A DNA stretch of 64,000 nucleotides from Litomosoides sigmodontis (lineage: Eukaryota; Nematoda; Chromadorea; Rhabditida; Onchocercidae): the NCBI GenBank assembly GCA_963070105.1, contig OY718804.1:6409317-6473316 (forward strand), in the 5' to 3' direction. The position numbers and the translations under genes were made by a program. The first letter of the stretch is position 1; each line of letters begins with the position of its first letter. The notes under the pieces were generated by a model. That model ran no database searches. It had not been told where the DNA came from and was given only the letters and a program-made list of their open reading frames with translations. Shown piece by piece: positions 1-13,356 of this stretch.

Positions 1-2501
1 ACACTGAGAGGCAATTTAAGGTAACGTATTTGCTTCGCCCTTGTTATAGGGAGGAAAAGTATTAGGTACCTTTCAAAACGAAAATATGAAAGTGATGAAA
101 TTTTGCAAAAAATGAAAAAGGAAATAATTAACTTAATTGTAAAGTTTAGTTTTGCCAGACGGTGATTGGGAAAGATTGAATATTAAAACATATTTTTTGG
201 GTCATCATTTCACTTTTTCTACTGTTTTATCGTAGGAAGAAATGTTGGTGGCTACCGTGCCAGAAATCCAACGAACAAATCTTGCAAACGTGGTTTTACT
301 GCTGAAATCTCTGGGAGTTGATGATCTGTTAAAATTTCATTTTATGGATGCACCTCCTCAAGATAACATGTTGAATAGCATGTACCAACTATGGACGTTG
401 GGTGCTTTGGATAATATAGGTCAATTTTTTGATTTTTCTATGACTTATTTGCTTTTATGCTTTTCTTATTCTGACTTGTTCTGAAAAAATTTCTGAAATG
501 TCCAAATATCGTTTTGAGAGATTGCAGTAAGCAGTCTGTCTGTTACATCAGAATAAGAAAAGCGTAAAAAGTAGATATATGACTAGTGTAATGACATGTA
601 TATAACTTTGCTTTTTGCAAGATTTGAAAGTAGCTGAGGTTGTGGGCAATTTTGCTCTCAATTCTATAACACTTTTTACTTTTCTAGGTAGACTCACGGA
701 TTTGGGTAGGAAAATGGTGGAGTTTCCATTGGATCCAACTCTTTCAAAAATGCTAATTGTGTCGGAGGGAATGGGATGCAGCGATGAAGTACTTACAGTC
801 GTTTCAATGCTTTCTGTACCTGCTATATTTTTTCGTCCTAGAGGACGTGAGGAGGATGCAGATGCAAAGAAGGAAAAATTTCAGGTATGTTAATAAATGA
901 AATATGAAGTAGATTATTTGCTTCTGTTATTGAAATTAATATGAATGAAGAAAAGTCGTTTTGTCGGTAAATATTTTTGTATAAAACATATTTTGCTCAT
1001 TATGAAACTAAATTACGGAAAGCAGAAAAGTGCAGTTTTGAACTGGTTCAAATTTTATGAAAAAGTAACTTTTCAATGAAATATTGAACTTGCTAGTCAT
1101 TTCGCTTTCTTGTAGTTGAGGTAGCGTTTCAGGCGCTGAAAAGAAATAACTCGGTTCGTAATTAGTAAATCTTGTTCTTTACGCTTAAAAGTTATTTCGT
1201 ATATCATATAGAACACTCATACTAGGTGCCTGAAAGTGACCATCTTTCATTCCTAAACGTTTATTTGCAATGGAGATTGCACAAATATTCGACAAAGTGG
1301 TGTAACGACAATTTCATTCACACTAAAGCTATGAAGAAAGTACGGGAGGTTGGTTTGTTTTTTTGGTTTACAATTTATAAGTGATTTATGTTTCAAATTG
1401 TGCAGTTTTTTCCTTGCTCTTTTTCAACCAAAAATACTAATTTTTGTGCTTATAGGTTCGTGCCCAACTTAAAGACATTATGGAAGAACAGAAAATTCAA
1501 TTGATATCGTGTGGTACAGATTGGGATGTTATACGAAAATGTATCTGTTCAGCGTATTTTCATAATGCTGCAAGGTAAGTGGATGCAGTGAGCGTTAATG
1601 TGCACTAACAAAAGAATTATTCTTAATTTTATTTTTATAGTATCTTTATGTTACAGGCTGAAAGGAATTGGTGAGTACGTTAATGTAAGAACAGGAATTC
1701 CTTGCTTTTTGCATCCAACATCCGCACTTTTCGGTATTTTCTTTATTTTTTGAATTTATTTCGTTTTTAAGCTCATCACTTCTTTCATCTATTTTAAATA
1801 TCGTTGGTTTCATTAACGGTGATAGTGTTCAATTACTGCTTCCATTGCGTCTCATATTTTCCGTCCTCTATCTTATTCTTGTTCTGCTGCTTCTTTATCC
1901 AATTTGTTTATTGCTATATTAAAGTTTAATGAAAAATTCTTATTGCTTTTATGATTTTAGGAATGGGATATATGCCAGATTACGTTGTCTATCACGAGTT
2001 GATCATGACAGCGAAAGAATATATGCAATGTGTAACATCGGTTGAAACGCCATGGTTAGCCGAACTTGGGCCCATGTTCTATTCTTTGAAAGAAGCTGGT
2101 TCAAGCAGGATTGAGAAAAGACTTCAAAGTATGCAAGATGTTCGAGATATGGAAGAAGAAATGAAACAAGTAAAATTCTCATATTCTGGTAAACAGGATT
2201 AGGAGTGATTGATTTATTAATGGAAAAAACATTTACTTGTTTTAGTAGAGCTTAAATTCTTGTCACTGTTTCTTTCCTGTAATTCCAACTTTAATCGTAG
2301 TTTGCTTTGGTTCTTTTCAGAACTAATTCAGTTTTGAATCCCATTATTTTAAAAGTTATTTTTCAGGCTACAAGCAGGATGAACGAAATAAAATCGGAAC
2401 AAGAATGGAGTCATTCAGTGCGTTCAGCTTCATCAGCGCAGATAGCTGAACCTGGAAAAGTGTGTACATCTGTAAGATCGTCAGCAAGGTTTGGAATGTA
2501 G
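1..2501 (+). CDS. mog-1: Pre-mRNA-splicing DEAH-box helicase PRP16/DHX38 (C-terminal part)
   Basis: This is the C-terminal part of the DEAH helicase that remodels the spliceosome after the first catalytic step; the helicase core lies left of the window. Exons read by hand: 1-20 (TERQFK), 236-419, 688-884, 1226-1348, 1456-1574, 1657-1733, 1961-2169 and 2367-2501. All junctions are GT-AG and keep frame. Visible are the winged-helix/ratchet region ([21 protein letters not shown]), the HA2 segment ([17 protein letters not shown]) and the OB-fold ([20 protein letters not shown], then [25 protein letters not shown]). The protein ends in SARFGM, matching the ARFGL end of DHX38, which fixes the stop at 2499-2501. 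The OB-fold wording separates PRP16 from PRP2, PRP22 and PRP43. The C. elegans orthologue mog-1 also controls the sperm-oocyte switch; that role is known from the family and not shown here. Confidence 0.93.
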
Positions 2502-4375
2502 TCACTGTACGGAAATTCTCCTTTCTTTATAATAAGGTTAGAATATATCCGAATTTACATGTATGCATTGAAGTGTTACTAATGAGTATTTTTACATCGT
2601 CATTTCAAGGTTTATTCTTGAGGTTAACTGAAAAAATAAGTAATTTTTCGCATGATGAATTTACAATTCTCCGGTCATTAGTAATGACTGCTGTGATGAT
2701 AAAAGAAGGTTAGCAAGATGGCCATCACAAGAATCTTTAGTCTCTTTAGTCCTTGGATGAAATTTGGAGCGATGGAATAAGCAGTAATTTTCTGAAGATG
2801 TGTATAAAATTTGATACAGAAATTTTCTTAAGTTTTCACCAGTGATTCTATCTCTATGACCGTTTTCCTAAAATTATTTCTTTACTTCTTTTTAAAGCCG
2901 TCATATAATGGAGCTTTGCCGCACAAAATGTGGATGAAATATGGCATTAGCTACATTGTGTATTACCAGAGAAAAATGTACTCGTATTAGCTTCCAGTAA
3001 GGCGGATTTTGCCACTGTAAATGTTTTTATTGCCACTTATTTTTTATTGAAGTCGTTGATATAATTCTTGTTTTATAAATTATGCGTCATTCTATTGTTT
3101 TCTATATTTAAAAATAGTAAATCCGTGTCGGTACAAAATGATCAAGGTAGAATTAGTTAATATGTCTTCTTTGAATTTAAACAGATTTTTACAGCTCGCA
3201 TTCTTCTGGTCGTATTCATATTGTTTTTCCAAATTTGCGCATTAAAAATGAAATAAAAATATTCAAATAGGGAAGGGAGATACATCTAATGGATCACCAC
3301 ACTTATCTATCACATTGTGTCAAATGAAATAGGATTTTCCTTTTTATCTTATAATTCAGTTTCAAAGCAAAATTATGTGATAGGATCAATAGAATTTTTG
3401 CTGACTATAATTGTTCACATAAGATTTATTTAGTCTTAGAGATCAATTGCCTTTGTTGGATGTTGAGACAATATTTATTCTGTAGTCCTCTTTCCACTCG
3501 AATTCGGATTGACTCTGCTTTCCTTCAGTGCTAAGCCAAGCAATACATTTTACAAACATGTTTTTACCTCACTCTGAGTCTAAGCTGCTTGCTTTCATCA
3601 TCCAACAGTATGTGAAACACTACATAAATGCTGTTTCTTTCCTACTAGTCATTGCAAAGATCTCATTACTTAGAAAATGTTTGCTAATCTGCAAAAGGTG
3701 CATTTGCATATCTTTTTGTTTTTTGATCACTTCTTATGTCATCTGTGAAAGATTTGGTTTTAGTCACTGCGTTATTTAAATTTAGAAATGTTGTCATCAC
3801 ATGACAATTAATGAGATGCGATAGTTTTCATGAACTGAATTGTGTTATATATGTGCAAACTACCGAAATGTTTTAAATAAGATTTAAATCTTCAGGATGT
3901 CAGCTGCAGTATGTGGTCTTCTTAATTATAAGCTCAATAAAATTCTTCTCCAATAAGTGTCTTTGCTACGTTTCAGTTTTATATCTGTCATATCACAAAC
4001 AAAGAAATGGCATAAATCGACAACATGCATGCGGAAGCAATATCATTTATATAAATGATAGTGCTTACTTGCAGGGTTGTGAAATGCATTTATATCATTA
4101 ACATTACTGCTTGTATCTCTATAAAGACTAACAGAAGGCTCTAGAATCAATGGTTCGTTTCCCTCTTTTATATTATATTTCTGGTTTTCTTCATACTCTA
4201 ATAATCTAATAAGGAACTTTTAAGTTATCTTTTTATATTTTCTTTAGCAGAGTAAGATCATAAGCAGCTTCACATTTTTCATCGTTTTCCAAAATTGCAG
4301 TTTTGCACCGTTTTCGTCGATCACACCCTTCTTCAGTTGAGCGTATTTTTTTACAAATAAGAGTGGTGGAACAGA
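2502..4375. other. Intergenic: 3' flank of mog-1 and 5' flank of the F-box gene
   Basis: About 1.9 kb without a supportable gene. The reading frames here are short and AT-rich and have no recognisable domain. An AATAAA at about 3252 could be a polyadenylation signal but is far from the mog-1 stop. TTGCAG and CTTCAG tracts at about 4295-4336 are candidate trans-splice acceptors for the next gene. Confidence 0.5.
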
Positions 4376-7023
4376 ATGGAGAAATTGCCGGAAGAAATGC
4401 TAAGAGCGGTCTTTGTTTATTTGCCAGGGACCGATCGTCTGCCGGTATCGCTTACATGTCGTCGGTGGTTTAACTTATTGAAAGATTCTGTCCCAAAGCT
4501 CAGTGCTGTGCATATTTCTCTGGATACATCGGCTTGCACAACTCGTTTCCTTGAAGCACCCCTATCGCAAGCAACCGTTTCGATATGCTTATGCACCAGA
4601 CATGCGCAAAAACATGCGCTTCTGTTGCAACCATTATTTCAAGCTGCTGGTAGTAAGCTTACAACTTTAGCTATAGAAGATAATCTTATACCAAAGGTTT
4701 GTTTTAGATTTTTTATTGCAGTGATTCACACTGTTAGTGAGGACATGTGACCACCTAATTTCTATTGCGCTTCAAACAATTGGATAGCTGAGTTGTTGGT
4801 CAATTTATTAATGTTTTTGCTTTTGTTGAACGGCATTAAAAAGATATTTTATTTCACAATGAAATTTAAGGAAGGAATAGAGACTCAGATTCCGGATACG
4901 ACTGTTCATGTACTGCTGAACAATATGCCGAAATGCTTACGTGCCTTGCATTTTCAAGGCGTTGATTTCTCAAAAGTTCGGCTGTGGACGTTTGCGCTAT
5001 TAGTAAAATTGAAATCCTTAGAAGAATTGTATATACTGGATGCAGTACTCCCAATTGATAATGAATCTTTGTTCGCCAGGATAATTTCGCCGTCGTTCGA
5101 CACCCTAACGAACATTTCTGTTACTAACAATGCACAGGTGAATCGCCGATCTTTTCTGCACATTTTAGGCAACTACGTGAAATCAGATTTTTTTAGATAG
5201 AAATTTGAATTTGGTAGACCGAATCTTTTTTAGATGGACATTCAGAAACTGAATTTCAAGTACAGAAATTCAAAGCAGCTTTTAATTTAATTGATATTTC
5301 TGTTATACTGAGAATTTAACAGAATCACCGAAACAATATATTTTCGCTCGAATCGTTAAGCCATATCCGCAGCACACTTTCGCAAAGTAGGTAAGGCACG
5401 GGTAGTCAAGCTAACTTTTTTATTTGTCTGGAAGTAATTCAGTTGAAGAACATGGGGGAAAACGAAGACATATCGGTACAAGTAAACTGTAGCAATACTA
5501 CCACTGTTTCCAACGCATTCAGAATTCTCTTATGTTCCAAGTCTTAGATCACGGACAAATTCGTGTCTACATTGGCTCGACGTTGTCCCGTCTTACAAAC
5601 CGTAAATTTGAATGGATGTAAGCATATTACTTCCTTATCTGTGCTTGCCTTTGCTGAAAATGCGTCACATCGAGTTACGGAACTAACATTTATTCATGTT
5701 CAGTCAACGATGTTCAATCCTAACTTGGTAGGTTTAGAAACGTATAACTTTCTTTTTCATTTCATCTTCTGAACAGATTTTAGTTATTATTCAGGTTAAA
5801 TCTGTCCACCTATATTTCGATAATAAGACTAGCATTTTACAACAGCATACACAGAAATGTGTTTTAAGATTTATGTTATTAGAAAAAATCATGAAAATAA
5901 AAAATAACTGGTAATGTTCTGTCTACGTATAGTTTGACATTTTAAAGCAAAAAATTACTTCAAATAAAAAATATTGTCTGCATCCTTTTTGATCCATGCA
6001 GAAAGTGCCTGAGAATATATATGATGGCTCTAAAATTTAATTTAAAACGTGCTTCCCATTCAGACAAAATATAACTTTTGGTTTTTGTTTCTCCCCAACT
6101 TTATTTATTCTTGATACCGTGAGACTATATTAAATTTACTTTGTTCTACAAAAAATTTCTTGCTAAACTTGTCAGCTCCTGTTTAGCTACAGCAATATTT
6201 GTCATCACCACTACTGGCCGGTGGAAATTATTGGAGAGCAAATGCCCTGAAGCTGGAGATTGGATTCCAGCATGATGCAATTTGTCTGGAGAATATTTTT
6301 CGCACGAATTTGTTCATTATTGTCTTCATTTGATGGATCTCCATACTGAATATATCGTGACACTGTTCACTTTTTTGTACATTGCTTATTCTAGAAAAGT
6401 GAATTAATTGTAGTTAGCCTGCCATTTCTTCTGTACATTTTGTTTTATAGCATTCATATTTCCAAACTACCTATGTATTTTGTAATGCCTATTCTGATTT
6501 TTTGGCAGAACTTAGTAATATAAGAAAAAAACTTTGTAGTAAATAATTTTTTATAGACTAAATGTCGAACTACAATTTTTAAGCAGAATGAGAACATTGA
6601 CTAAAAATACAATTATAATTATGACGTTTTCCTAAGCACTGCTATATTATTATAATACGGTTCTAATGAATATGTGAAAGTAGTTTTGTTATTCCTTAGA
6701 TTCTTTTAATTGTAGACGTTGAAGTTTTGCTGCACACTTATTTTCAGATGGAGCTCGACAGACTTAGTCCACCATATTTTCATTTTTTCGCAAGCATTAA
6801 AAACCTAACCATTTTATCGACTTCGCTCTCAAACGTGAAAAAAATTTCTACTCATGTTTCTCGTGCAAAATTTGGATATTTTCCGAATAAGAGTTGCCGA
6901 ATACACCTGGATATAGAAGGGCATCTCTATCCATTTGTATTTCAAACGATGTGGTTTCATTGCTGGAAATTCTTGTCAACTGAGCGAAGTACCGCTGAAG
7001 TCAAATATATTCGAGAAAATTAA
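4376..7023 (+). CDS. F-box / leucine-rich-repeat protein
   Basis: Predicted SCF ubiquitin-ligase substrate adaptor. Residues 1-40 form an F-box (LPEEMLRAVFVYLP, then LTCRRWFNLL), the segment that binds SKP1. Downstream exons carry degenerate leucine-rich repeats, for example CPVLQTVNLNGCKHITSL and LKSLEELYILDAVLP, and FBXL proteins use such repeats to hold the substrate. Exons: 4376-4696, about 4871-5137 (4889 is an alternative acceptor in the same frame), 5548-5727 and 6748-7023. All joins are phase 0, giving about 347 residues. The third intron is long, about 1 kb. The last exon (FFASIKNLTILSTSLSNVKK) continues the repeat pattern and ends at a clear stop. No specific vertebrate FBXL could be assigned. 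It converges with the CDCA3-like gene. Confidence 0.78.
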
Positions 7024-7662
7024 CGCAAGATACGATATAATGCGGCTCACAACATTGTACGGTGTTGCCATAAGGAATTCCCGAACAATTAATTGTCTCA
7101 GCAGAAGCTAAACGTTTATCTTCAAACTTTCTGAACAAATGGCAGGGGAAATGCTCACTTTATTGTACATCTTAAAACAATCATACATATGTACAATCTT
7201 CCAACCTCAGTAACTTTACGATCAGGAATTTAGTATTGCCTCTATACAAAATGAGAAAAGTATAATAGGTGAAAAATTACGGTATAAATATTGAAGACAT
7301 CCGAAACTTAAAGGTATGAAAAATTAGAAATTATTTCACAAGAAGTTGCATAGTTTGTTCCACAACTACATGTGCTTCAGGTTAGGTTATTTTGCATCAA
7401 AACATGACAGACAGATAACAATGCAGTGAAAATTTATAACTTGCATGACATATTTCGACTTTTGTTTTTATTGGTCACTGAGCACCATAAAAATCGAGAT
7501 GAACCTAACTGATACTGCACTAATTCTTTGAGATAAAATATGAACACAAATTATGCATATCCAAACTTCTCTCATGTTTAATTGGATGCATCTGATTTTT
7601 TGTGCCTTACAAGAAAATTCTGTTTGGGCTTTCAGTAAATACAAATGCTACTAACTCCACAG

Positions 7663-8177
7663 TTACGTACTGGGTGAAGCATTACTTTTACGCATTAGTT
7701 TTTCGTGCAGCTTTTGCCGTCTCTCTTTGTTTTGGGGTGAAGTTATTGATGAGTCACTCGACTTCGGGGTGCTGAAAAAGATTTTCTAAAGAACCAGAAA
7801 GAAAAAAAAACGTGAGAGTTACCGCTAATGGACACACGAAAAATTAAAATTACTACGACTATGAACAACTTTTCACCCTCAAAGCCAAGATCAACTGGGA
7901 CGATGTTACGGTTGGCACTGATAAGCGCCACTGTGTTTAAATGATTGCGTAAACAGCTTAATTAGGACAGCTGCTCCGCCATTTCCATTTTTAGCGACAC
8001 TATTTTCAGTGAGCTAATAACACACCTTTCGACTTCAATGGGCGTTCGTGGTATTGTCGTGGTTGGTGACCTTGGATCTATTTCTACACGTCGGACAATC
8101 TTCCCAGTAGGAGTGCTAAATACATCGTCCGCAACAAATTCCTTTTTTTCCTTTATTTTTCCGAAAAACTGCCCCAT
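7663..8177 (-). CDS. CDCA3/TOME-1-like small protein
   Basis: A short - strand gene whose first exon (8177 to about 8026) starts [14 protein letters not shown] and contains [20 protein letters not shown]. The block DPRSPxxxIxRTPI is the signature of CDCA3 (TOME-1), a cell-cycle F-box-associated factor that in vertebrates promotes WEE1 destruction. The Met-Gly start and the spacing to the motif also resemble human CDCA3. The Met chosen at 8177 is internal to a longer open frame and was selected for that match. A middle exon (about 7935-7880, [18 protein letters not shown]) and a last exon (about 7780-7663, [20 protein letters not shown]) are likely, but their junctions are uncertain. The product is about 110 residues, less than half of vertebrate CDCA3, and is rich in SP/TP sites that suit CDK phosphorylation. 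Function is inferred from the motif only. Confidence 0.6.
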
Positions 8178-9842
8178 TACTGACCGCTGTGATTTCGTAA
8201 CTGAAAACATATTGTAAGAACAGCATGCTTCTGTATTATAATTAAAGTTCATTGATAATTTCTGGCGGGTTTTTCACTGAAGATGAAGTGTATTTTGAAA
8301 AAGATAACAAACGCGGCACTGACGCAGGGCGTTTTGCACATAATTTTAAATTTCCAGATTTTCTTTGAAATTTTGATAAAAAATTTATCGATTTTTATTT
8401 ATCGAAAATTTATCATAAAATTTATCGACCGATTTTATATCTTAGTAAAGCATACTAAAAAAGAATCTGGAAATTTTCTAAAGAAATAAAAGAAAATAAG
8501 AGTTACTGCATTAATAAAATGGGCTGGATAATCCCTTTCATTCTAATCCATATATGGAGCAAACTTGGAAGGAATTTGTTGATTGAAAAGTACCTCATGG
8601 AATTTATGGCAAGCATTGATTGGAACGAGAATAATGAAAAAAATGGTAATTCGATTCAAGTATCGGAAATAGATGCAGTACGAAGGATACTATTTTGGTG
8701 CTGAAAATAGTACAGACAAACGAATTTTATGCAATCAGTTAAGAAACTATTCGCAGAAAACTGTTACGAAAGAATACGTACGTTAGACGTCAAATCGATC
8801 AAGGTAACAGGGAGAGTAATGCAGCTAATCTTTTGGCGTCTATAACAAATCTGCAGGGAGGTGTAACTTACTAAAATTTAGGTGGAATAGATTAATGCTA
8901 AAATTTATAGGGGTCTCTTTTGCCACCGCAATAAAGCAAATACGTTTGAAAGAAATGACGCTTGGAAAAAAAGATCAAATAGGATACCCAAGGTGTGGTC
9001 ATTACTTTTGATTAAAAACTGAAATGTGTTAGTGATGGAAGACAATGAACAGGTATCTGTACAGTAAGCTTCTTGCAATTTACAACTACAAAGAAAGCAG
9101 TCAGTATATTAAAGATTAAACGAAGCCAAGGAAGGATAGTACATCACAAGTGTCCATTCATTTGTAATACGGAATTAAATGTTTGGAAATCAATATTAGT
9201 GTGTTGAAACAGTGTTAGCTAGAAGCAAAAATATGGCCATGAGGCCTTAAACTGTGCCAAAAGAGCCTAACGCTAACCAAATCTTAAATTATGTTAAGCC
9301 AGGCCAGGTGACTCTTTGAGAACGTCTTAAAAGGCTCGAAGTTTACTGAAAATTTCAAATTCTCGCGCGTCGGAAATGTTAGAATAACAACTCTATTGGT
9401 AATCGTGCTAGGACCGTGAGGAACAGGAATTGATAGCCTGAAGACCGGTGGCGCGCCGTACGTGTGAAGTCAGGAGGTGTCGTTTGTTGTATTTCATAAG
9501 CCTGAAGTACTAGCCTGTCTGAATGTAGTTTAGTCGTGCTGTTTGGGAGAACTAATGAAGATTGTGCCAGAGAATCCATTAGTAATTATGCAGTCCACTG
9601 CATGGGCACCGGGAGGCCCAGTGATATTCTGTGATCGTGATCTGAAGCTAACTAGAGTTTTAGGCCTCATTTATAGTATTTCTATTAACTGTTTTTAATT
9701 AACTATGTGTGTTTTACGGTGACCATGTCATTAAGAGTATTTGATGTTAAATGCTTTCCAGAACCAAACTGTCAAAAGTTAAGAAGATCTGGAGAGGAGA
9801 ACCAAGAAAAAGGGAGAAAATAGTTGGGAGAGAAGAAAGATA
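8178..9842. other. Intergenic between divergent CDCA3-like and INTS15 genes
   Basis: About 1.7 kb that should hold both promoters. It contains A/T-rich tracts, for example the ATTTATCG-type repeats near 8380-8425, and short open frames without domain resemblance. I see no RNA gene or mobile element. Confidence 0.45.
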
Positions 9843-12599
9843 ATGATGGACAGACGTGGTGGCGGTGGTCAACTCTCTAGTGTTGGAGCAGCATCCCCTC
9901 GAAAACATCAGTCCTTCCCCGCTTGCGTCACAGATGTCTTGGAGCAGGTGCTGCTGTCACCTTTTGCTAGAATGATGTACTAAAATGCTAACTCAATTAA
10001 AACACATTGCAGTAAGCTGTTGCTTACCCGGTAAAGTTTTGCAATGCGTCCAATAAAGCATTTTGATACCTCAGCGGAAGATACGTAATAGTTTTTTCGG
10101 TAGTTCTGCGAAATATTATGGAGATCTTTGACAGCAGTAATAAGATTCTCATTTCCAACCTTTTCCGCCTCAATGCCTTGTAGGATGACGAAATAAATAA
10201 TTTAATGACTAATCGTTTCGGTGTGAATCAGAGTGTCTTTAAAAATTTTCAGGCTGGATCTTACTATCTTATTGATTTTGATCTTTGTCTTTTAGCTTAG
10301 GACACTATGTGGACACTTTTTATGCACTGAATATTTCGGTTGTCAAATCTCTATGAAGTGATATCGAGAACTGCTTGAGGTAACGAAAGTTTGCGATCAG
10401 CAAGGGCAGAAGTGGCGTGGTCATGCAGCACTACGAAACAATGAATTGCAATATCAATTGGATAATGATTTGTTTTGCATTTCTCCGGATCGGCGGGTAT
10501 CTCGGTTGAATCAAATACAACAGTTACGTCTTATACAGATGCTTTGCGACTACTTTAAAGTAAGTTGTTTCTTTTATTCAACTCCACGGAGTGTGGTGTA
10601 CTCTGTGTGTTTATTATGGATTTCTTCTGGTACTTGATGATGGTTAACTCGGATTAAGATCCACAATTTTTTTATTTAAATGTTCGAAAGAATCAATAAA
10701 TTAGCAGTATGTTTGACAATAAAATTTTTATAAGGCAAAAACTGTTTTAATAAATCACACAAATTTGAACTGTGCAATTTCGTCACGAAGTGGTGAAAAA
10801 CATATGGACAGACCGTGTGGGAGTTCCAGGCGAACGAAAAAAAGAATATTTTTAAACAATAATTTGTAAGGCACATGGCAAAATTGTCGAAGTTCTGCAC
10901 TACCAAGAAATATGAAGTGGGTGCTGGATTGTGACACTTACACTTATGTCTTCATTTCCAAATGTGCAGAAAAAATACCGGATTTTTTATGAAAAAACGA
11001 ACACATGCAAGCTGTGCTACGAATTTTTCAGGAGAAAGAATCTGAACCACGTAGTCACCAGTATTCGTATTTTGAAGCGATATTTTGTGGCCGTGAAGGT
11101 GAACCACTTTTGCACGAAACACGCATTTCATTGCTAATTAACTTGTGCTCGTTGGCTGTGCAGTATCCATGTTATTCAGTGCTAAATCATATATCACAAT
11201 GGTTGCATAAGGTTGTGCTTTTAAATTTATTTTTCAGAAAAATTTAAACATATATTGTGAAAAAAGAAATTTTCCAGATTGGCAGTGGGAAGTCATATGC
11301 ACAACAATTTGTTTCCCAACTTGTCGACCATTACATTTTCATTCCAGATGATTCTAATTTGGTCAGGCATTTTTCATCTATTTTTTTAATCAGTCATTTC
11401 CTTTTTAGTTCAAGTTTTTTCCGACGTTCCGCGGCAGGTGGGTTTTTTAGTAAACCCTTTTCAGATAATTCAACATATCTGTAGCAGTTAAAATATCAGA
11501 CAAGAAAAAAAGGTTAGTATTGATCGGCAAAGACAAAAAGAGGTTATTGCAGAGCTGCAGGAAATTAAAAGTGGAAAATATTGAAATTCATTTTATAAAT
11601 ATCTTACATTTTGACTGATTTTCACTTCATATTATTCTTTTTTCGTTGGTTCCAGCATAAATATCTGTTACCTTTGGGTGATGAAGTTCCTGAATTTGTT
11701 TCGTATTTCGTTGCTTATTCGGTCACAAGAGATTCACTACGACAATCACTTTTTTTCGTTCTGAATCACTGGTTAACTGGTCGGCGTGGTGATCTTATTA
11801 TGGCATTTGTCAAAGAAACTCCAATTGTTACAAAACATTTCGCTTCTGTGGTATGTATTATTCACTTCCAATTATGAACTAGATGGAGCTATGATTTTTT
11901 TAAGCTGATTTTTAACTTTTTAGACATTTCCATTTATGGTTGTTTATGATTGCTCTATTGGCGGTGTGTATAAAAATCCATTACATGGTTTTACAACGAT
12001 GCTTTACTCCAACTGGAAGATTTCTCCTTCATTACAGTTGAGACCAGCTCTCAAGGTATTATTTTTCCTTTTTTTTGATTGATTTTGTGTATCCAATTAC
12101 TCAATTTTTTCTGTCAAAATTGAAGTATCTTGAAAAGGTTTGAAAAAAACATATTTCCTTCTGTTTCTATTTTTAAATAGAATTGTGGACCATCCGCAAC
12201 ATTTCGAAGCTTGACTTCATCATCAGAGATGACATATTCGTTGTGGTACTGGTGCTAATTTGCTGTAATATTTCTGCGTTTCATGGCATATTCGAACTTT
12301 ATGGCGTGTAATTTAAAAACTCTATGGCTGTCGTTTGTTATATTTTAAAGAGTAAGTCAATGCATTTCTAAAAGATTGCCTGTAATTACCTTCCGCGAGC
12401 TGATGGCCTTTTACAAGTTCTTCAGATTCTATCAGAGGCTGCTGATTATTCAGTTCTCGACAAAAATGCTCTGTGCTATCACATTCATCTCGCAAAGCTA
12501 TCGCATATTCTCACACAAAAGGATCTCTTGGACATTTTGGAAAGTCCGAATTCGAGTGTGTTCTTCAAATCGTTGAAAGATGAACTTCTACAAGTCTAG
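9843..12599 (+). CDS. ints-15: Integrator complex subunit 15 homologue (C7orf26 family)
   Basis: INTS15 is a recently recognised Integrator subunit that helps 3'-end processing of snRNAs and attenuation of RNA polymerase II. The match rests on RLNQIQQLRLIQMLCDYFKE against the human RLNSLQELQLLEIMCNYFQE, followed by HETRISLLINLCSLAVQYP, QFVSQLVDHYIFIPDDSNL and the C-terminal DLLDILESPNSSVF region. Clear exons: about 10369-10559, 11032-11211, 11278-11361, 11656-11850, 11924-12055 and 12426-12599, mostly phase 0, with the stop at 12597-12599. The 5' end is uncertain: an open frame at 9843 (MMDRRGGGGQLSSVGAASP) with a GAGCAG|GTGCTG donor is my candidate first exon. At roughly 320-350 residues it is shorter than the human protein of about 450. 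AATAAA signals follow at about 12670 and 12850. Confidence 0.72.
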
Positions 12600-13356
12600 T
12601 TTCATTTATTTTGAACTTCTTAATCGAAAATCTTAACTGTAGTCTATTTGCAACGTATTATTTCATGAAAATAAATTTGTGCAAGCAAAAGTTTACCTGA
12701 AAAGTGATAAAATGTGAAATATTTGTTGTCTCGTCGTGTAATATATGGATATGTGCAACATTTATTCATAGCTTTTTCATTTAACCTTGCTTGAATCAGT
12801 TTTATATTTTTCCATATATGAATAACGCTATTTTCCCATGTTTTACTTGAATAAAGGCATTGAATTATTATTTCCTGTGTCCCTTCTCTTTATTTTTGGA
12901 GGTTTTAAATCCTCAGTTGTTTACTTTATTTTGCTATTTTTCTTCATTTCGAGGCTTCCAACTTTTGTTAATAGTAAAATTAATTACAAATATTTAGTTA
13001 AATAGGAATATTCTAGTTATAACGCAGCATAAATAAAATTAAGCCATATTAGAAGTTTGAAAATGTTTGTTGATATTCTTTCTACTTTAAAACTAGAGAA
13101 TGAAGTAGCTGAGATCAGGATTGGAAGGTAGTATTATGCTGATTTTGATGTGGTTTAGGACAGTAAATATTGTTTAGAACAACCATGACATGAAAGAATT
13201 TTTGAGAAAGTGGAGGAAGAGTTGTGCATTATAAAATATAATGGCTTGTAGGAATTCTCTTGACTCATTTTTTAATTCAATTCATTGCTTTTTCGGATTT
13301 TAGGTTTCATATATTCGAAGTCGTTTGATAAAGGCATCTCCTTAAAGCTCTACAAT
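12600..13356. other. Intergenic INTS15-ADRM1, with polyadenylation signals
   Basis: A 757 bp spacer. AATAAA hexamers at about 12670 and 12850 are credible poly(A) signals for the upstream gene. The spacer is too long for a typical nematode operon gap. No gene is seen. Confidence 0.5.

Noticed and set aside
3528..3779. An 83-codon hydrophobic + strand ORF downstream of mog-1.
   Set aside because: AT-rich, with no family resemblance and no splice partners; probably chance.
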